Positions 19,555 to 28,900 are shown, numbered from the stretch's first letter. The stretch is 64,000 bases of DNA from Thermodesulfobium narugense DSM 14796 (GCF_000212395.1 NC_015499.1:1809421-1873420); one strand, 5' to 3'. Notes: generated by a model not told the origin, from the sequence alone. Numbers and translations are program-made.

Positions 19555-21240
19555 TTAGGATCTTAAAATTTCAATAAGCAATTTTAAGCACAATAGAATC
19601 GCTAAAACAAAACCTAAAAATCCAGGCAAAGGATAGCCAAATATTTTAAGGTTCGTTTGAAATTGAAAAAGTATTGATGAACCTATCACCAACGATGCAA
19701 TTATGATAGCAAGACTAAGACGATTTCCTAATTTATCAATGTGATTGATAAGACTTTCTAATCCCTTGTGATCGAATCTAATTGTAAGATTGTCATCTCT
19801 AAGTTTTGAAAGAATCTCTCTTAAATTAGAAGGGAGTTCCTTAAAGAGTGAAGTTGTATCTCCAAGGATAAAAGAAAAATCTTTAGAAATTCTAGAAAGA
19901 TTTATGTCTTTTAACATTAGGTTTTTAATATGAGATCTTAAGTATTCTATCATGTTAAATTCTGGATAAAGTACTCTACCAATGCCTTCATGAATTACTA
20001 AAGCTCTTAGCATTAATACTAACGTGGTTGGGAAACGAATCTTATATTTTCTAATTATGTCTAAAAATTCTTCAATCAGCGTCCCCACGTTAAGATCTTT
20101 TAAAGGGACTTCATAATATCGTTCCAAAAAATCAAATAAATCAATTCTAAAGTTTATTATATCTTTTGGTTGAGGAGCTATGTTAAGACTTAAAATAGCC
20201 TTTATCAATAAATTTACATTTTTATCTAAAATAGCTCTCAAGACACTGATAAGCCAATCTACAATAGTATCATCAAGAATGCCTACCATCCCAAAATCTA
20301 CAAAGGCCATAACGTTGTTATTTAGAAGAAATATATTTCCAGGATGAGGATCCGCATGAAAAAAATGACATTCAAAAATCTCTCTTAGGATAAAATGAGC
20401 ACCGTTAAGAGCAACGCTCTTTTTGTCCACATTTAGATCGGGAAAGTTATCAACCTCAGAGAGCTTATATCCATTTATATATTCCATTGTCAAAACTTTT
20501 GGTGCAGTTAAATCCCAGTAAACCTTTGGAAAATAAACTGTCTTATCGTTTTTAAAACATTTACTAAATCTCTCAATATTGCGCCCTTCTCTAATAAAGT
20601 CTAATTCTTTTCGAATAGTCTTCGCAAATTCCTCAACAATTCTATCAGGCTCATAATAACCGATTTCTGAAAAGTGTTTTTTCAATAAAATAGCAAAGTC
20701 GTATAAAATTTTGATATCTGATTCAATAATCTTTTCTATTCCAGGCCTTTGGACTTTAACAGCTACCTCTTTTTTAGTTTTAGTTATAGCTTTGTGTACC
20801 TGGGCCAAAGAACCTGCTGCTATGGGAGTTTCATCAAAAGATGTAAACATCTCTTCAAGGGGCCTTTTAAACTGGCTTTCTATGACTTCTCTAACCTTTA
20901 TAAAAGGAAACGGGGGGACATTGTCTTGTAATTTGCTTAACTCTTCTATAAATTGATTCGAGAGAAGGTCAGGTCTACAGCTCAATATCTGACCAAATTT
21001 TATAAAAGTAGGCCCAAGTTCCTCTAAAACTAAACGTACTCTTTCTGGCGTAGAAAGACGTTCTATACCAGTTTTTTCCTTTCTAACAGTTCCCCTTTGC
21101 CAGAAAATAAAAAATCTAAACCCTAGGCGCCCTTCAACCTTATCAAGAATATCTTCAAAGCCATAGCGAATTAAAACTGAAAATATTGTTAAATAGCGCT
21201 TTAACTCTCTATAACTTCTCCCTATTTTAAGTAAAAACAC
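19555..21240 (-). CDS. ABC1/UbiB-like atypical protein kinase
   Basis: A 561-residue member of the ABC1 (AarF/UbiB/ADCK) family, implicated in quinone or isoprenoid lipid metabolism. Visible motifs are K-F-G-Q (the K-x-G-Q motif), A-A-G-S-L-A-Q-V-H-K-A (alanine-rich loop replacing the usual kinase glycine loop), H-A-D-P-H-P-G-N-I-F (catalytic region) and F-V-D-F-G-M. Two membrane helices close the C-terminus (about 508-558). It follows the phasin-like gene by 16 nt, a pairing I have seen in other anaerobes. Its actual substrate is unknown. Confidence 0.9.
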   Translation of the reverse strand: MFLLKIGRSYRELKRYLTIFSVLIRYGFEDILDKVEGRLGFRFFIFWQRGTVRKEKTGIERLSTPERVRLVLEELGPTFIKFGQILSCRPDLLSNQFIEELSKLQDNVPPFPFIKVREVIESQFKRPLEEMFTSFDETPIAAGSLAQVHKAITKTKKEVAVKVQRPGIEKIIESDIKILYDFAILLKKHFSEIGYYEPDRIVEEFAKTIRKELDFIREGRNIERFSKCFKNDKTVYFPKVYWDLTAPKVLTMEYINGYKLSEVDNFPDLNVDKKSVALNGAHFILREIFECHFFHADPHPGNIFLLNNNVMAFVDFGMVGILDDTIVDWLISVLRAILDKNVNLLIKAILSLNIAPQPKDIINFRIDLFDFLERYYEVPLKDLNVGTLIEEFLDIIRKYKIRFPTTLVLMLRALVIHEGIGRVLYPEFNMIEYLRSHIKNLMLKDINLSRISKDFSFILGDTTSLFKELPSNLREILSKLRDDNLTIRFDHKGLESLINHIDKLGNRLSLAIIIASLVIGSSILFQFQTNLKIFGYPLPGFLGFVLAILLCLKLLIEILRS

Positions 21241-21256
21241 AGATTAACAATTATCT

Positions 21257-21547
21257 TTAAGAATTTTTCTTCTCTATCTCATCAAGTCTCCTTAAAATTT
21301 TTTCCATATCATCTTTGGTAGGCACACCCATTTCGGATATAGTTTTTTTAACTACTTCAGAAACCTTTTGCGTCAATTCCTTTTCATGCTTATCTATCTG
21401 ATCAAGAAGATTGTTTACTACCTTATACTTTTCTTCCTTTGCAACTTCACCTCTCTTAACTAATTCATCAACTAATTTCTCAGCTTTTTCTCTAGTAATA
21501 TCCATCACGCCAAGTCCCATTAGTAAGGCCTTGTTAATTAAATTCAT
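21257..21547 (-). CDS. Phasin-like small helical protein
   Basis: A 96-residue, highly charged, almost wholly helical protein. The pattern R-E-K-A-E-K-L-V-D-E-L-V-K-R-G-E and a C-terminal coiled coil (I-L-R-R-L-D-E-I-E-K-K) match short proteins annotated as polyhydroxyalkanoate synthesis regulator/phasin. No polyester synthase is in view, so the name describes similarity only. It is the first gene of the pair with the ABC1 kinase. GGAGGG precedes the ATG. Confidence 0.75.
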   Translation of the reverse strand: MNLINKALLMGLGVMDITREKAEKLVDELVKRGEVAKEEKYKVVNNLLDQIDKHEKELTQKVSEVVKKTISEMGVPTKDDMEKILRRLDEIEKKNS

Positions 21548-21704
21548 CTTTTTCCCTCCTTAAGATAGAACTAAAAAATTAGCTAAACTACTTTAACTTT
21601 TAATTTTACTACCAGTATATTAGTTTTAAATAAGATTAAAAATAATATCAAAAATATAAAATGAATAGTGTAACTTTCTTTGCTATAAATAGATAGATAA
21701 CATA

Positions 21705-21733
21705 TTTACCCTTACTTCATGTTAGAATATTAT
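21705..21733 (+). promoter_or_regulatory. Probable promoter of the SRP RNA gene
   Basis: TTTACC (21705-21710) and TATTAT (21728-21733) are separated by 17 nt and lie directly upstream of the RNA. Confidence 0.5.
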
Positions 21734-21734
21734 T

Positions 21735-22002
<268 letters not shown>

Positions 22003-22056
22003 ATCTAAGCTTAATTATATTATTTTTTAATATTTAATATTTTGAGAAAGGACGTT

Positions 22057-22449
22057 ATGTTGATAGCAGATGATTGGTGTTTTGCTTGTGGAAGGGCTAA
22101 CCCATTAGGACTTCGTCTTGAGATATCTCAAGACAATGAAGGCGTATTTACCACATTTCAATTTCAAAAAAACCACCAAGGATGGAATAATATTGTGCAC
22201 GGCGGAATAATATCAACGCTTCTAGATGAATTAAGCACCTGGGCAGCGGTTAAATTAGGGCACAACGTAGTAACAGCTCAGCTAATAGTAAAATTCAAAA
22301 AACCTATCACTATAGGCACCTATGTAAGGGTATTTGCTAAAGTAACTGAAGACAAGGGTCGCCTAATTTATGCAAAATCTCAAATAGAAAGCCTCGATAA
22401 AACTATATTATATGCTACAGGACTAGCCACTTTATCAGTTATAAGATGA
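22057..22449 (+). CDS. PaaI-type hotdog thioesterase
   Basis: A protein of about 130 residues with a single 4HBT hotdog domain: C-F-A-C-G-R-A-N-P near the start, then H-G-G-I-I-S-T-L-L-D-E and V-T-A-Q-L-I-V-K-F-K-K-P. It probably hydrolyses acyl-CoA thioesters; the substrate is unknown. I chose the ATG at 22057 because AAAGGA lies 4-5 nt before it. A TTG 15 nt upstream lacks a ribosome-binding site. It overlaps smpB by 4 nt. Confidence 0.88.
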   Translation: MLIADDWCFACGRANPLGLRLEISQDNEGVFTTFQFQKNHQGWNNIVHGGIISTLLDELSTWAAVKLGHNVVTAQLIVKFKKPITIGTYVRVFAKVTEDKGRLIYAKSQIESLDKTILYATGLATLSVIR

Positions 22450-22892
22450 GTAGTTTTTCTCCTATAATAGAAAACAGAAAAGCACGATACGAATATGAGA
22501 TACTGGAAACCCTTGAAACTGGAATAGAACTTAAAGGCACAGAAGTAAAATCGCTTCGACTTGGCAAAGCTTCTTTTTCTGGATCGTATTGTCAGGTTGA
22601 AAGGGGCGAGCTTTGGATTTATGATTTTCACATATCCCCATATGAACAGGGGAACATTTTCAATCTTGATCCGAAAAGAAAAAGGAGACTCCTTGCTCAC
22701 AGAAGTGAAATACTTAGGTTATACAATGCTGTAAAGCGTAAAGGGCTCACATTAATACCACTAAAGTTATATTGGAAAAGAGGAATAGCAAAAGTCCAAG
22801 TTGGACTCGCTAGAGGCAAAAAATTATATGATAAGAGAGAGACTATTAAAAAGAGAACAATGGAAAAAGAAAGTAGGAGAGGAGAATACTAA
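22446..22892 (+). CDS. smpB: SsrA-binding protein SmpB
   Basis: Partner of tmRNA in rescue of stalled ribosomes. The sequence shows N-R-K-A-R-Y-E-Y-E-I near the start, G-I-E-L-x-G-T-E-V-K-S-L-R, R-K-R-R-L-L-x-H and the basic tail K-L-Y-D-K-R-E-T-I-K-K-R. The 148-residue length is normal. The start overlaps the thioesterase stop (ATGA). The tmRNA gene, often nearby, was not seen in this window. Confidence 0.97.
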   Translation: MSSFSPIIENRKARYEYEILETLETGIELKGTEVKSLRLGKASFSGSYCQVERGELWIYDFHISPYEQGNIFNLDPKRKRRLLAHRSEILRLYNAVKRKGLTLIPLKLYWKRGIAKVQVGLARGKKLYDKRETIKKRTMEKESRRGEY

Positions 22893-22911
22893 ATTATGAA
22901 GAGAGTCAAAA

Positions 22912-23781
22912 ATGCTTAAAAGACTTAGTCTAGCCCTTATATTTCTTTTGATATTAACTATTGTTTTTTCTTTGGGCTATATGGCAGCAAAGTTTAAGCC
23001 AGCAGGCGCTAAAGTCGGTTATATCGAAATAAATGGAACGATAAACGATCAAACCAGCGAATCAGTATCATCAGCTATCAGGAGAGCTAAGCAAGACCCA
23101 AATATTAGGGGAATACTTTTAAGGGTAAATAGTCCCGGAGGGTCGGTTGGTGCTAGCCAGGAGATATTTGAGACCCTAATGAACTACAAAGAAAGTACAG
23201 GAAAGCCTATTATTGTTTCTATGGGAGATGTGGCCGCTTCTGGTGGTTATTATGTTTCTTTAGCGGGCGATAAAATTTTTGCCCTGCCGTCCACTCTCAC
23301 TGGAAGCATAGGCGTAATCGCTAATATATTAGATATCCATGAACTTATGAAAAACATTGGCATAAAGGAAGAAACCTTAAAAACTGGAGAATATAAAGAT
23401 ACAGGTTCTATGTTCAGGTCTCTCACCCCAAAAGACAAAGAATATTTAATGGGCCTTATTGGAGATTCATATGGTCAATTTTTATACGACGTTTCAACAA
23501 GACGCAATATCCCTCTTGACAAGCTAAAAAGTATAGCAGATGGAAGAGTTTTTTCTGGGGCAAAAGCAAAGTCGCTTGGACTAATAGATGAACTTGGTAC
23601 TCTTAACGACACTATAGATTACATGAAAAATCTACTGGGGGTTAAAAAGATTACATTAGAAAAGCTAAACAGCAAAAATATTTTAGAAGAACTGATGAAC
23701 ACTTCATCAAAAACTGATGTAGAACAAAAAAACTTTTTGATGTATATTCTTCCTTTTTTTAAAAATAATTTATTAAAATAA
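22912..23781 (+). CDS. sppA: Signal peptide peptidase SppA (S49)
   Basis: A 289-residue membrane-anchored serine protease that degrades cleaved signal peptides. One N-terminal membrane helix (about 5-25) precedes the ClpP-like domain. The catalytic serine lies in G-D-V-A-A-S-G-G-Y-Y near residue 109, and the catalytic lysine lies near E-Y-K-D-T-G. This is the short form with one S49 domain. It follows smpB by 19 nt. Confidence 0.93.
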   Translation: MLKRLSLALIFLLILTIVFSLGYMAAKFKPAGAKVGYIEINGTINDQTSESVSSAIRRAKQDPNIRGILLRVNSPGGSVGASQEIFETLMNYKESTGKPIIVSMGDVAASGGYYVSLAGDKIFALPSTLTGSIGVIANILDIHELMKNIGIKEETLKTGEYKDTGSMFRSLTPKDKEYLMGLIGDSYGQFLYDVSTRRNIPLDKLKSIADGRVFSGAKAKSLGLIDELGTLNDTIDYMKNLLGVKKITLEKLNSKNILEELMNTSSKTDVEQKNFLMYILPFFKNNLLK

Positions 23782-23804
23782 AAAATAAATTTTAGGAGGT
23801 TATA

Positions 23805-24155
23805 GTGGCTAAAATTGGAAATTCCTTTGAAGTTGAAAACAAAAAAATGGAGGTAGATGGCGCTAAGGGTGCAAGTATTAGATGGCTTATAACGCCTGAA
23901 GACGGCGCACCTAATTTTGCAATGAGGATGATCACCATTGAACCAAATGGACAAAGTCCTGCTCATTCACACGATTTTGAACACGAGATGTTTGTATTAG
24001 AAGGAGAGGCAACTGTAGTCTCAGATAATTCAGAGACAAAGGTATCAGAAGGGTCCTTCATTTTTATAAAACCTGGTGAATTTCATACTGTTAAAAATAC
24101 CGGTACAAAAGTTTGCAGGTTTTTGTGCATGGTACCAAACTATTCCATAAAGTAA
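23805..24155 (+). CDS. Cupin domain protein
   Basis: A 116-residue single-domain cupin. The first motif H-S-H-D-F-E-H-E-M-F-V-L-E-G and the second motif K-P-G-E-F-H carry the usual metal ligands (two His, Glu, His). The start is GTG at 23805 after GGAGG. The closest function cannot be named; such proteins bind metals and sometimes small metabolites. The second cupin gene follows after 10 nt. Confidence 0.88.
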   Translation: MAKIGNSFEVENKKMEVDGAKGASIRWLITPEDGAPNFAMRMITIEPNGQSPAHSHDFEHEMFVLEGEATVVSDNSETKVSEGSFIFIKPGEFHTVKNTGTKVCRFLCMVPNYSIK

Positions 24156-24165
24156 GGGTGAAATA

Positions 24166-24546
24166 ATGCTACCAAGACTAAAAAATTTAAACAAACTCGC
24201 TTTCGAAAGAAAAAACGGCATAAACAAAAAGATCGTATTTTCTCCAAACACTGATGGCAATCATTTTTTGTCACTGCATCTTTATGAGGGTGTGCCAGGA
24301 GAAGAAATCAAACTTGACACAGAGGTGGGCGATGAAATAATTGTTGTAATCAATGGCAGTCTAAAAGTAAACATTAATGACGTTGAATATCATGTAAAAA
24401 AGGACATGTCTATCCTTTTACCCTCAGGCGCAAGCTATCAGCTTATAATTGAAGGAGGGGAACCGCTAAAGGCTTTTGTAATAGGCTGTGAACAATGTAT
24501 TCTTGCAAGCGACTTGAAAAAAGAATTTGAATCGGTAACAGAATAA
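24166..24546 (+). CDS. Cupin-like protein, second of a pair
   Basis: A 126-residue protein with a jelly-roll pattern: V-G-D-E-I-I-V-V-I-N-G-S-L-K-V then M-S-I-L-L-P-S-G-A-S-Y. The histidine-rich metal motif of its neighbour is missing. It may therefore lack metal or act in a complex with the first cupin (inference). It ends with two cysteines spaced C-E-Q-C. It sits between the first cupin and riboflavin synthase. Confidence 0.72.
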   Translation: MLPRLKNLNKLAFERKNGINKKIVFSPNTDGNHFLSLHLYEGVPGEEIKLDTEVGDEIIVVINGSLKVNINDVEYHVKKDMSILLPSGASYQLIIEGGEPLKAFVIGCEQCILASDLKKEFESVTE

Positions 24547-24556
24547 GAATAGAAAT

Positions 24557-25150
24557 ATGTTTACTGGTATCATAGAAGATGTTGGCCAAATAATTTCCTT
24601 TTCTCCACAAGGATATGGCTATAAAATTAAAATTTCTTTTAAAAAACAATTTGATGATTTAAAAATTTCTGATTCTATCGCAGTTGATGGTGTTTGTCTG
24701 ACGGTAACAAAAATAAACGGTCAATCCTTTGAAGCCGATATCTCAAAAGAAACTGTTTCTGTTACTACTTTTAAACATTTGAAAGCTGGAATGAAAGTGA
24801 ATCTTGAAAGAGCAATGAAACACGACTCAAGATTTGGAGGACACATCGTGCTTGGTCATGTAGATGCTGTGGGGAAAATTGCATCCATCAAGAGTGAAAA
24901 GTTGAATACAATACTTACTGTAGAATTCCCTCTCCAACTAAAAAAATATATAGCTCATAAAGGCTCTATCGCTATAAACGGAATAAGCTTAACTATAGCT
25001 GCAGTAAAAGAAAATTCTTTTGACGTGGCGCTCATACCTCTAACTATAAAGGAAACTTCTCTTTCAGACAAGAAAGTAGGCTCACTCGTTAATATTGAAG
25101 TCGACGTTATATCAAGATATATTGAAAATCTGCTGAAGTATAAGGATTAG
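24557..25150 (+). CDS. ribE: Riboflavin synthase alpha chain
   Basis: Dismutates two 6,7-dimethyl-8-ribityllumazine molecules to riboflavin. The diagnostic N-terminus M-F-T-G-I-I-E and the two tandem lumazine-binding barrels (about 1-97 and 98-195), each with a V-D-G-V-C-L-T-V or I-N-G-I-S-L-T-I strand, are intact. Other rib genes are not nearby, and no FMN riboswitch was seen upstream. It probably shares a transcript with the cupins. Confidence 0.96.
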   Translation: MFTGIIEDVGQIISFSPQGYGYKIKISFKKQFDDLKISDSIAVDGVCLTVTKINGQSFEADISKETVSVTTFKHLKAGMKVNLERAMKHDSRFGGHIVLGHVDAVGKIASIKSEKLNTILTVEFPLQLKKYIAHKGSIAINGISLTIAAVKENSFDVALIPLTIKETSLSDKKVGSLVNIEVDVISRYIENLLKYKD

Positions 25151-25816
25151 TTGACAAAAGAAATTGATCTTTTAAAAAATTATGAAATTTTATATGATAC
25201 TTTTGGCCCTCAGGGCTGGTGGCCAGCTGATAGTCCATTGGAAGTTATAGTTGGTGCTGTTTTTACTCAAAACACTTCGTGGAAAAATGTAGAAAAGGCT
25301 ATCTTCAAATTAAAACAGGAAAATTTATTGACCCTTAATAAATTGGTTGATATTGAACAGGACAAACTTGCAATGTTTATTAAGTCTGTTGGATATTACA
25401 ACATAAAAGCCAAAAGATTAAAAAACCTTATATCAGAAATATATAGAAATTTCAAAAAAATCGAAGAGGTTAAAAAATTAGATTTAATCGATGCAAGAAG
25501 ATTTCTTCTCGGTATAAACGGCATTGGATATGAAACTGCTGATTCTATTCTTCTTTATGCTCTTGAATACCCCATATTTGTAATTGACACATACACTCTA
25601 AGATGGCTCGAAAGGCTTAATATAAAATTTTCTGGTAACAAAAAGGAGATTTATCATAAATCACAAGATTTCTTTATGAAGAATTTGCCAAATGAAACTG
25701 AATTGTTCAAAGAATATCACGCTCTAATTGTAAAACTTGGAAAAGAATTTTGTAAGAAGAAACCAGATTGCAAAGAATGCCCTTTTCTTGTCAAAGCTCA
25801 ACAACACTTTCTATAA
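25151..25816 (+). CDS. HhH-GPD DNA glycosylase, endonuclease III-related
   Basis: A 221-residue base-excision repair glycosylase. The N-terminal W-W-P-A-D-S-P-L-E-V-I-V-G-A-V-F-T-Q-N-T-S-W segment is typical of the endonuclease III-related/MagIII-like subgroup. The helix-hairpin-helix is L-L-G-I-N-G-I-G-Y-E-T-A, followed by catalytic Asp in V-I-D-T-Y-T. The C-terminal cluster motif has only three cysteines (C-x5-C-x2-C), so an intact [4Fe-4S] site is doubtful. The start is TTG directly after the ribE stop. The last 26 nt overlap the convergent efflux gene. Confidence 0.85.
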   Translation: MTKEIDLLKNYEILYDTFGPQGWWPADSPLEVIVGAVFTQNTSWKNVEKAIFKLKQENLLTLNKLVDIEQDKLAMFIKSVGYYNIKAKRLKNLISEIYRNFKKIEEVKKLDLIDARRFLLGINGIGYETADSILLYALEYPIFVIDTYTLRWLERLNIKFSGNKKEIYHKSQDFFMKNLPNETELFKEYHALIVKLGKEFCKKKPDCKECPFLVKAQQHFL

Positions 25817-27422
25817 CCTTTGAATCTTCTTTATTCTTTAGCTTATCAGGTCTAGTATCTCTAATTAGAAAGCTAAACAAAGTAGCTACAATAAATAGAA
25901 AGAGTATCCAAAAAAACGTAGTATTATAAGCCATAATAGCTGCATGACGGTCAATATAATTGCTCAAAATCGCAAAAGTCTTGTCCGGCAAATCAGCAGG
26001 TGTAGAGCCCGCATTTTGCATCAAAGCTCCACTTAGGCCAGCAAACCAAGTGCTAAGTATTGGAGACGTAGTAGCAGGGCTAACCAAAGAGCTTTGCGTA
26101 TAAAATGGGTTGTTTGTAACGATGTGTTCTACCATATATGCTCTGTTTATAGTTGTGGAGTTTTCAAGCATGGTAGCAAAAACAGCTATCCCAACGCTGC
26201 CACATACAGTTCTTATAAGATTAAAAAGTCCAGATGCTCCAAACATATACCTTTTTTCAACAGTCATTAGAGCTGCAGTGCTCAAGGACACAAATATAAA
26301 AGCAAAGGCAACTCCCTGAATTAACTGAGGAACCAGTATATCCCAAGCATTAGTGTTAAGATTCATTACAGTTAGAGGGTAAAAGCTAATTGTAGCCAAT
26401 ACTGTAGCAATAAAAATCATCTTTTTTGGTCCCAAAAAATTATATATTCTTCCTGCAAGTGGCATGGCAAAAGCCATAGCAAGGCTTCTTGGCATAAGAG
26501 CCAAGCCAGATTCCATCACCGAATAACCAAGAAGGCTCTCAAAAAGCATCGGCAATAAAAACAAGCTCCCGAAGAGACCCATGCCAAAAATCCCACCAAG
26601 TGCAGTAGCACTGGTAAAGGATAGGTCCTTTAAAACCCTTAACTCAACAATAGGTTTATCAGTTTTTAACTCCCAAATTATAAACAATATAAGAGAAACT
26701 GCACTGGTAACAGCAAGTCTTACTATAAAATCAGACTCGAACCAAGAATTTTCCTGGCCTTTTTCGAGCATTATCTGTAGGGTTGAAAGGCCTATCGTCA
26801 TTAATATAAGTCCTATATAATCAATTTTACCGGTATGTCTCTCTCGATCAGAAGACTCTTTTAAAAAGAAAGAGATTAGTATTAGGTTCAATATTATAAA
26901 TGGCATATTTATATAAAAAATCCAGTTCCAGCTATAGTTATCAGTAATATAGCCGCCGAGTGTAGGTCCAATACCGGGTCCCAAAACAACCCCCATACCA
27001 AAGATACCCATAGCCTTTCCTTGTTCTTCTGGAGGAAACGTTTCTCTGAGAATTGCCTGTGACATAGGAATTAGAGCGCCGCCGCCCACCCCTTGGATAA
27101 CTCTAAAAAAGATCATCGATTCCATATTCCAAGCAAGGCCGCACAAAAATGAACCTACTCCAAAAATAATCACGCTAAACGTGAAGAATCTTACTTTGCC
27201 AAACAAGTCGCTTAAAAAACCAACCGCGGGCATCACAACCACATTTGATAACATATATGCTGTTGAAACCCAGGTAATTTCAGTAACTGACGCACCAAGA
27301 GAACCCCTCATATTCGGCAAAGCAACGTTTACAATACTGGTGTCAAGGGCGGCTACCAGCGTGCTTATCATTATTGTAAGTGTTACCATCCATTTATTCG
27401 GTAAAGCAGTATCTGTAGACAT
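25791..27422 (-). CDS. emrB: EmrB/QacA-type drug efflux transporter (MFS, DHA2, 14 TM)
   Basis: A drug:proton antiporter of about 543 residues. It has the DHA2-type motif L-D-T-S-I-V-N-V-A-L-P near the N-terminus, W-V-S-T-A-Y-M-L, and the motif-C-like G-P-G-I-G-P-T-L-G-G. About 14 membrane helices are visible. It follows the HlyD/EmrA gene, with which it should form a tripartite pump through an outer-membrane channel not seen here. The start is uncertain: ATG at 27422 gives a typical N-terminus, but AAGGA lies 16 nt upstream. A GTG and a TTG further upstream are alternatives up to 27470. Confidence 0.92.
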   Translation of the reverse strand: MSTDTALPNKWMVTLTIMISTLVAALDTSIVNVALPNMRGSLGASVTEITWVSTAYMLSNVVVMPAVGFLSDLFGKVRFFTFSVIIFGVGSFLCGLAWNMESMIFFRVIQGVGGGALIPMSQAILRETFPPEEQGKAMGIFGMGVVLGPGIGPTLGGYITDNYSWNWIFYINMPFIILNLILISFFLKESSDRERHTGKIDYIGLILMTIGLSTLQIMLEKGQENSWFESDFIVRLAVTSAVSLILFIIWELKTDKPIVELRVLKDLSFTSATALGGIFGMGLFGSLFLLPMLFESLLGYSVMESGLALMPRSLAMAFAMPLAGRIYNFLGPKKMIFIATVLATISFYPLTVMNLNTNAWDILVPQLIQGVAFAFIFVSLSTAALMTVEKRYMFGASGLFNLIRTVCGSVGIAVFATMLENSTTINRAYMVEHIVTNNPFYTQSSLVSPATTSPILSTWFAGLSGALMQNAGSTPADLPDKTFAILSNYIDRHAAIMAYNTTFFWILFLFIVATLFSFLIRDTRPDKLKNKEDSKVIESVVEL

Positions 27423-27552
27423 TATTAGTTTTTTCACATCCTTAGAATTGAAAATAAAGTATAAGCACAATAAATTAAAGTTTGTTTAATTCTTCATTTA
27501 GGAATGAAAACTTTAAACTAACTAATTAAAGTTGTTCAAAAAGGTCTGTTAA

Positions 27553-28638
27553 CTAAAATCCTGTATCCACATAAGGATTTACAGAAAGCCCAGGATAAAG
27601 AGGATGTTTAGGATCATATGGGCTATCAATTGCTATCCTCACAGGTACCCTCTGAACAACTTTGACGAAGTTTCCTGTAGCGTTCTCGGGTGGCAAAAGA
27701 CTAAATACTGCTCCTGTGCCTGGTTGGAAACTTTCAACGTGCCCTTCAAACTTAATTCCAGGGTAAGCATCAACGTATATATCTACCTTTTGACCCACTC
27801 TCATCTTGTCAAGCTGAGTCTCTTTAAAGTTTGCAGTAACCCATAGATCATTCTTTTTTACTAAAATGAACAAAGTCTGACCCGGCACAGCATAGTTTCC
27901 TACTTCTGCAAACTTTTTTGCAATATAGCCGTCTTCTGGAGCATAAATTTTCGTTCTCTTAACGTTAACAAGGGCTTGATCCAGATTTGCCTTAGCTTGT
28001 TTAATAGCATATAAAGCTGTAACCTTTTGGGCCCTGATGGTGTCTAGAGCCGCCTTAGCCTGAGCAACGGCTTTTTTTGCGGCTTCCATTGCAGCTACAG
28101 CAGTCTTTTCCTTGGTAACATAGGTATCATAAACGTCAGCTGAGACTGCATCTTGTTTGTAAAGATCTTCATACCTCACCTTTTCCTTTTGTGCAAGCTC
28201 TGCCTGTGCTTTAGCTGATGAATAGTTATCCATTGCTTGTTGCAAGGCAGCTTCAGCTTGTTTTTCAGAACTTTCGAGTTCATTGATTGTTGCCTTAGCT
28301 TTGTTTAGTGTAGCCTCGTTGAGATTAAGGGCATTTGTATAATCAGAAGTTTCAATTTCAGCTAGAACTTGACCTTTTTTCACTTCTTGATATCTCTCTA
28401 CATTTACTGCAACAATCTTGCCTGATATCTCAGGAGAAATATAAATATACGTGCCTTCAACATATGCATCGTCTGTGCTCTGGTGGGTAAGAGAATAAAC
28501 TATCTTTTGGTAAGCAAAAGGAGAAAGTATTACAAGCACAACTAAGAGAAATATAAGAAAACCCTTTTTGGAAGGCTTTTTTGGCTGTGGGAGTTTAAAC
28601 TTAGCCTTGATATTGTTTTCTTTAAGTTGGTCTGACAT
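27553..28638 (-). CDS. emrA: EmrA/HlyD-type membrane fusion protein
   Basis: A 361-residue periplasmic adaptor for the downstream EmrB transporter. A cytoplasmic leader and one membrane helix (about 25-47) come first, then S-T-D-D-A-Y-V-E-G-T-Y, typical of EmrA. A split lipoyl domain flanks an alpha-hairpin coiled coil rich in Ala, Lys and Gln (about 90-220). A beta-barrel closes the protein. AGGAGG precedes the ATG. It is the first gene of the pair and its promoter carries a palindromic operator. Confidence 0.94.
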   Translation of the reverse strand: MSDQLKENNIKAKFKLPQPKKPSKKGFLIFLLVVLVILSPFAYQKIVYSLTHQSTDDAYVEGTYIYISPEISGKIVAVNVERYQEVKKGQVLAEIETSDYTNALNLNEATLNKAKATINELESSEKQAEAALQQAMDNYSSAKAQAELAQKEKVRYEDLYKQDAVSADVYDTYVTKEKTAVAAMEAAKKAVAQAKAALDTIRAQKVTALYAIKQAKANLDQALVNVKRTKIYAPEDGYIAKKFAEVGNYAVPGQTLFILVKKNDLWVTANFKETQLDKMRVGQKVDIYVDAYPGIKFEGHVESFQPGTGAVFSLLPPENATGNFVKVVQRVPVRIAIDSPYDPKHPLYPGLSVNPYVDTGF

Positions 28639-28674
28639 AATTCCTCCTAAATAGTTTCTTATTGATAAAGTATT

Positions 28675-28703
28675 ATTTTAGTAAATACTGACCAATCAGT
28701 CAA
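28675..28703 (-). promoter_or_regulatory. emrA promoter
   Basis: Read on the minus strand, TTGACT (28703-28698) and TAAAAT (28680-28675) are separated by 17 nt. The start would fall about 35 nt before the emrA ATG. Confidence 0.7.
28689..28702. promoter_or_regulatory. TetR-type operator over the emrA -35 box
   Basis: TGAC-N6-GTCA is a perfect inverted repeat, with half-sites extending to 6 of 7 matching bases. It overlaps the -35 box and spacer, so a bound repressor would block polymerase. The form resembles TetR/AcrR-family operators of efflux genes (inference). No tetR gene lies in the window. Confidence 0.6.
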
Positions 28704-28840
28704 CCACATAATTTTATGTGAAAAATAGTCTAATTTAAAGATATATATAATTAAAAATGACAGAGTTTCATCTTTGATAGTTGGTTGTTATAAATAACTT
28801 AATTTTTTGGATACAGAAAGAATTCTAATGAAAAAAGGTA

Positions 28841-28867
28841 TTTACAAATTATTTAAAGTGATATAAT
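28841..28867 (+). promoter_or_regulatory. Promoter of the universal stress protein gene
   Basis: TATAAT at 28862-28867 is preceded by TGA, an extended -10 like the one at 8326. A TTTACA at 28841-28846 is 15 nt upstream. Confidence 0.65.
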
Positions 28868-28900
28868 TTAGTTAGTAAATATTTTAAGGAGGCGTTTGAC

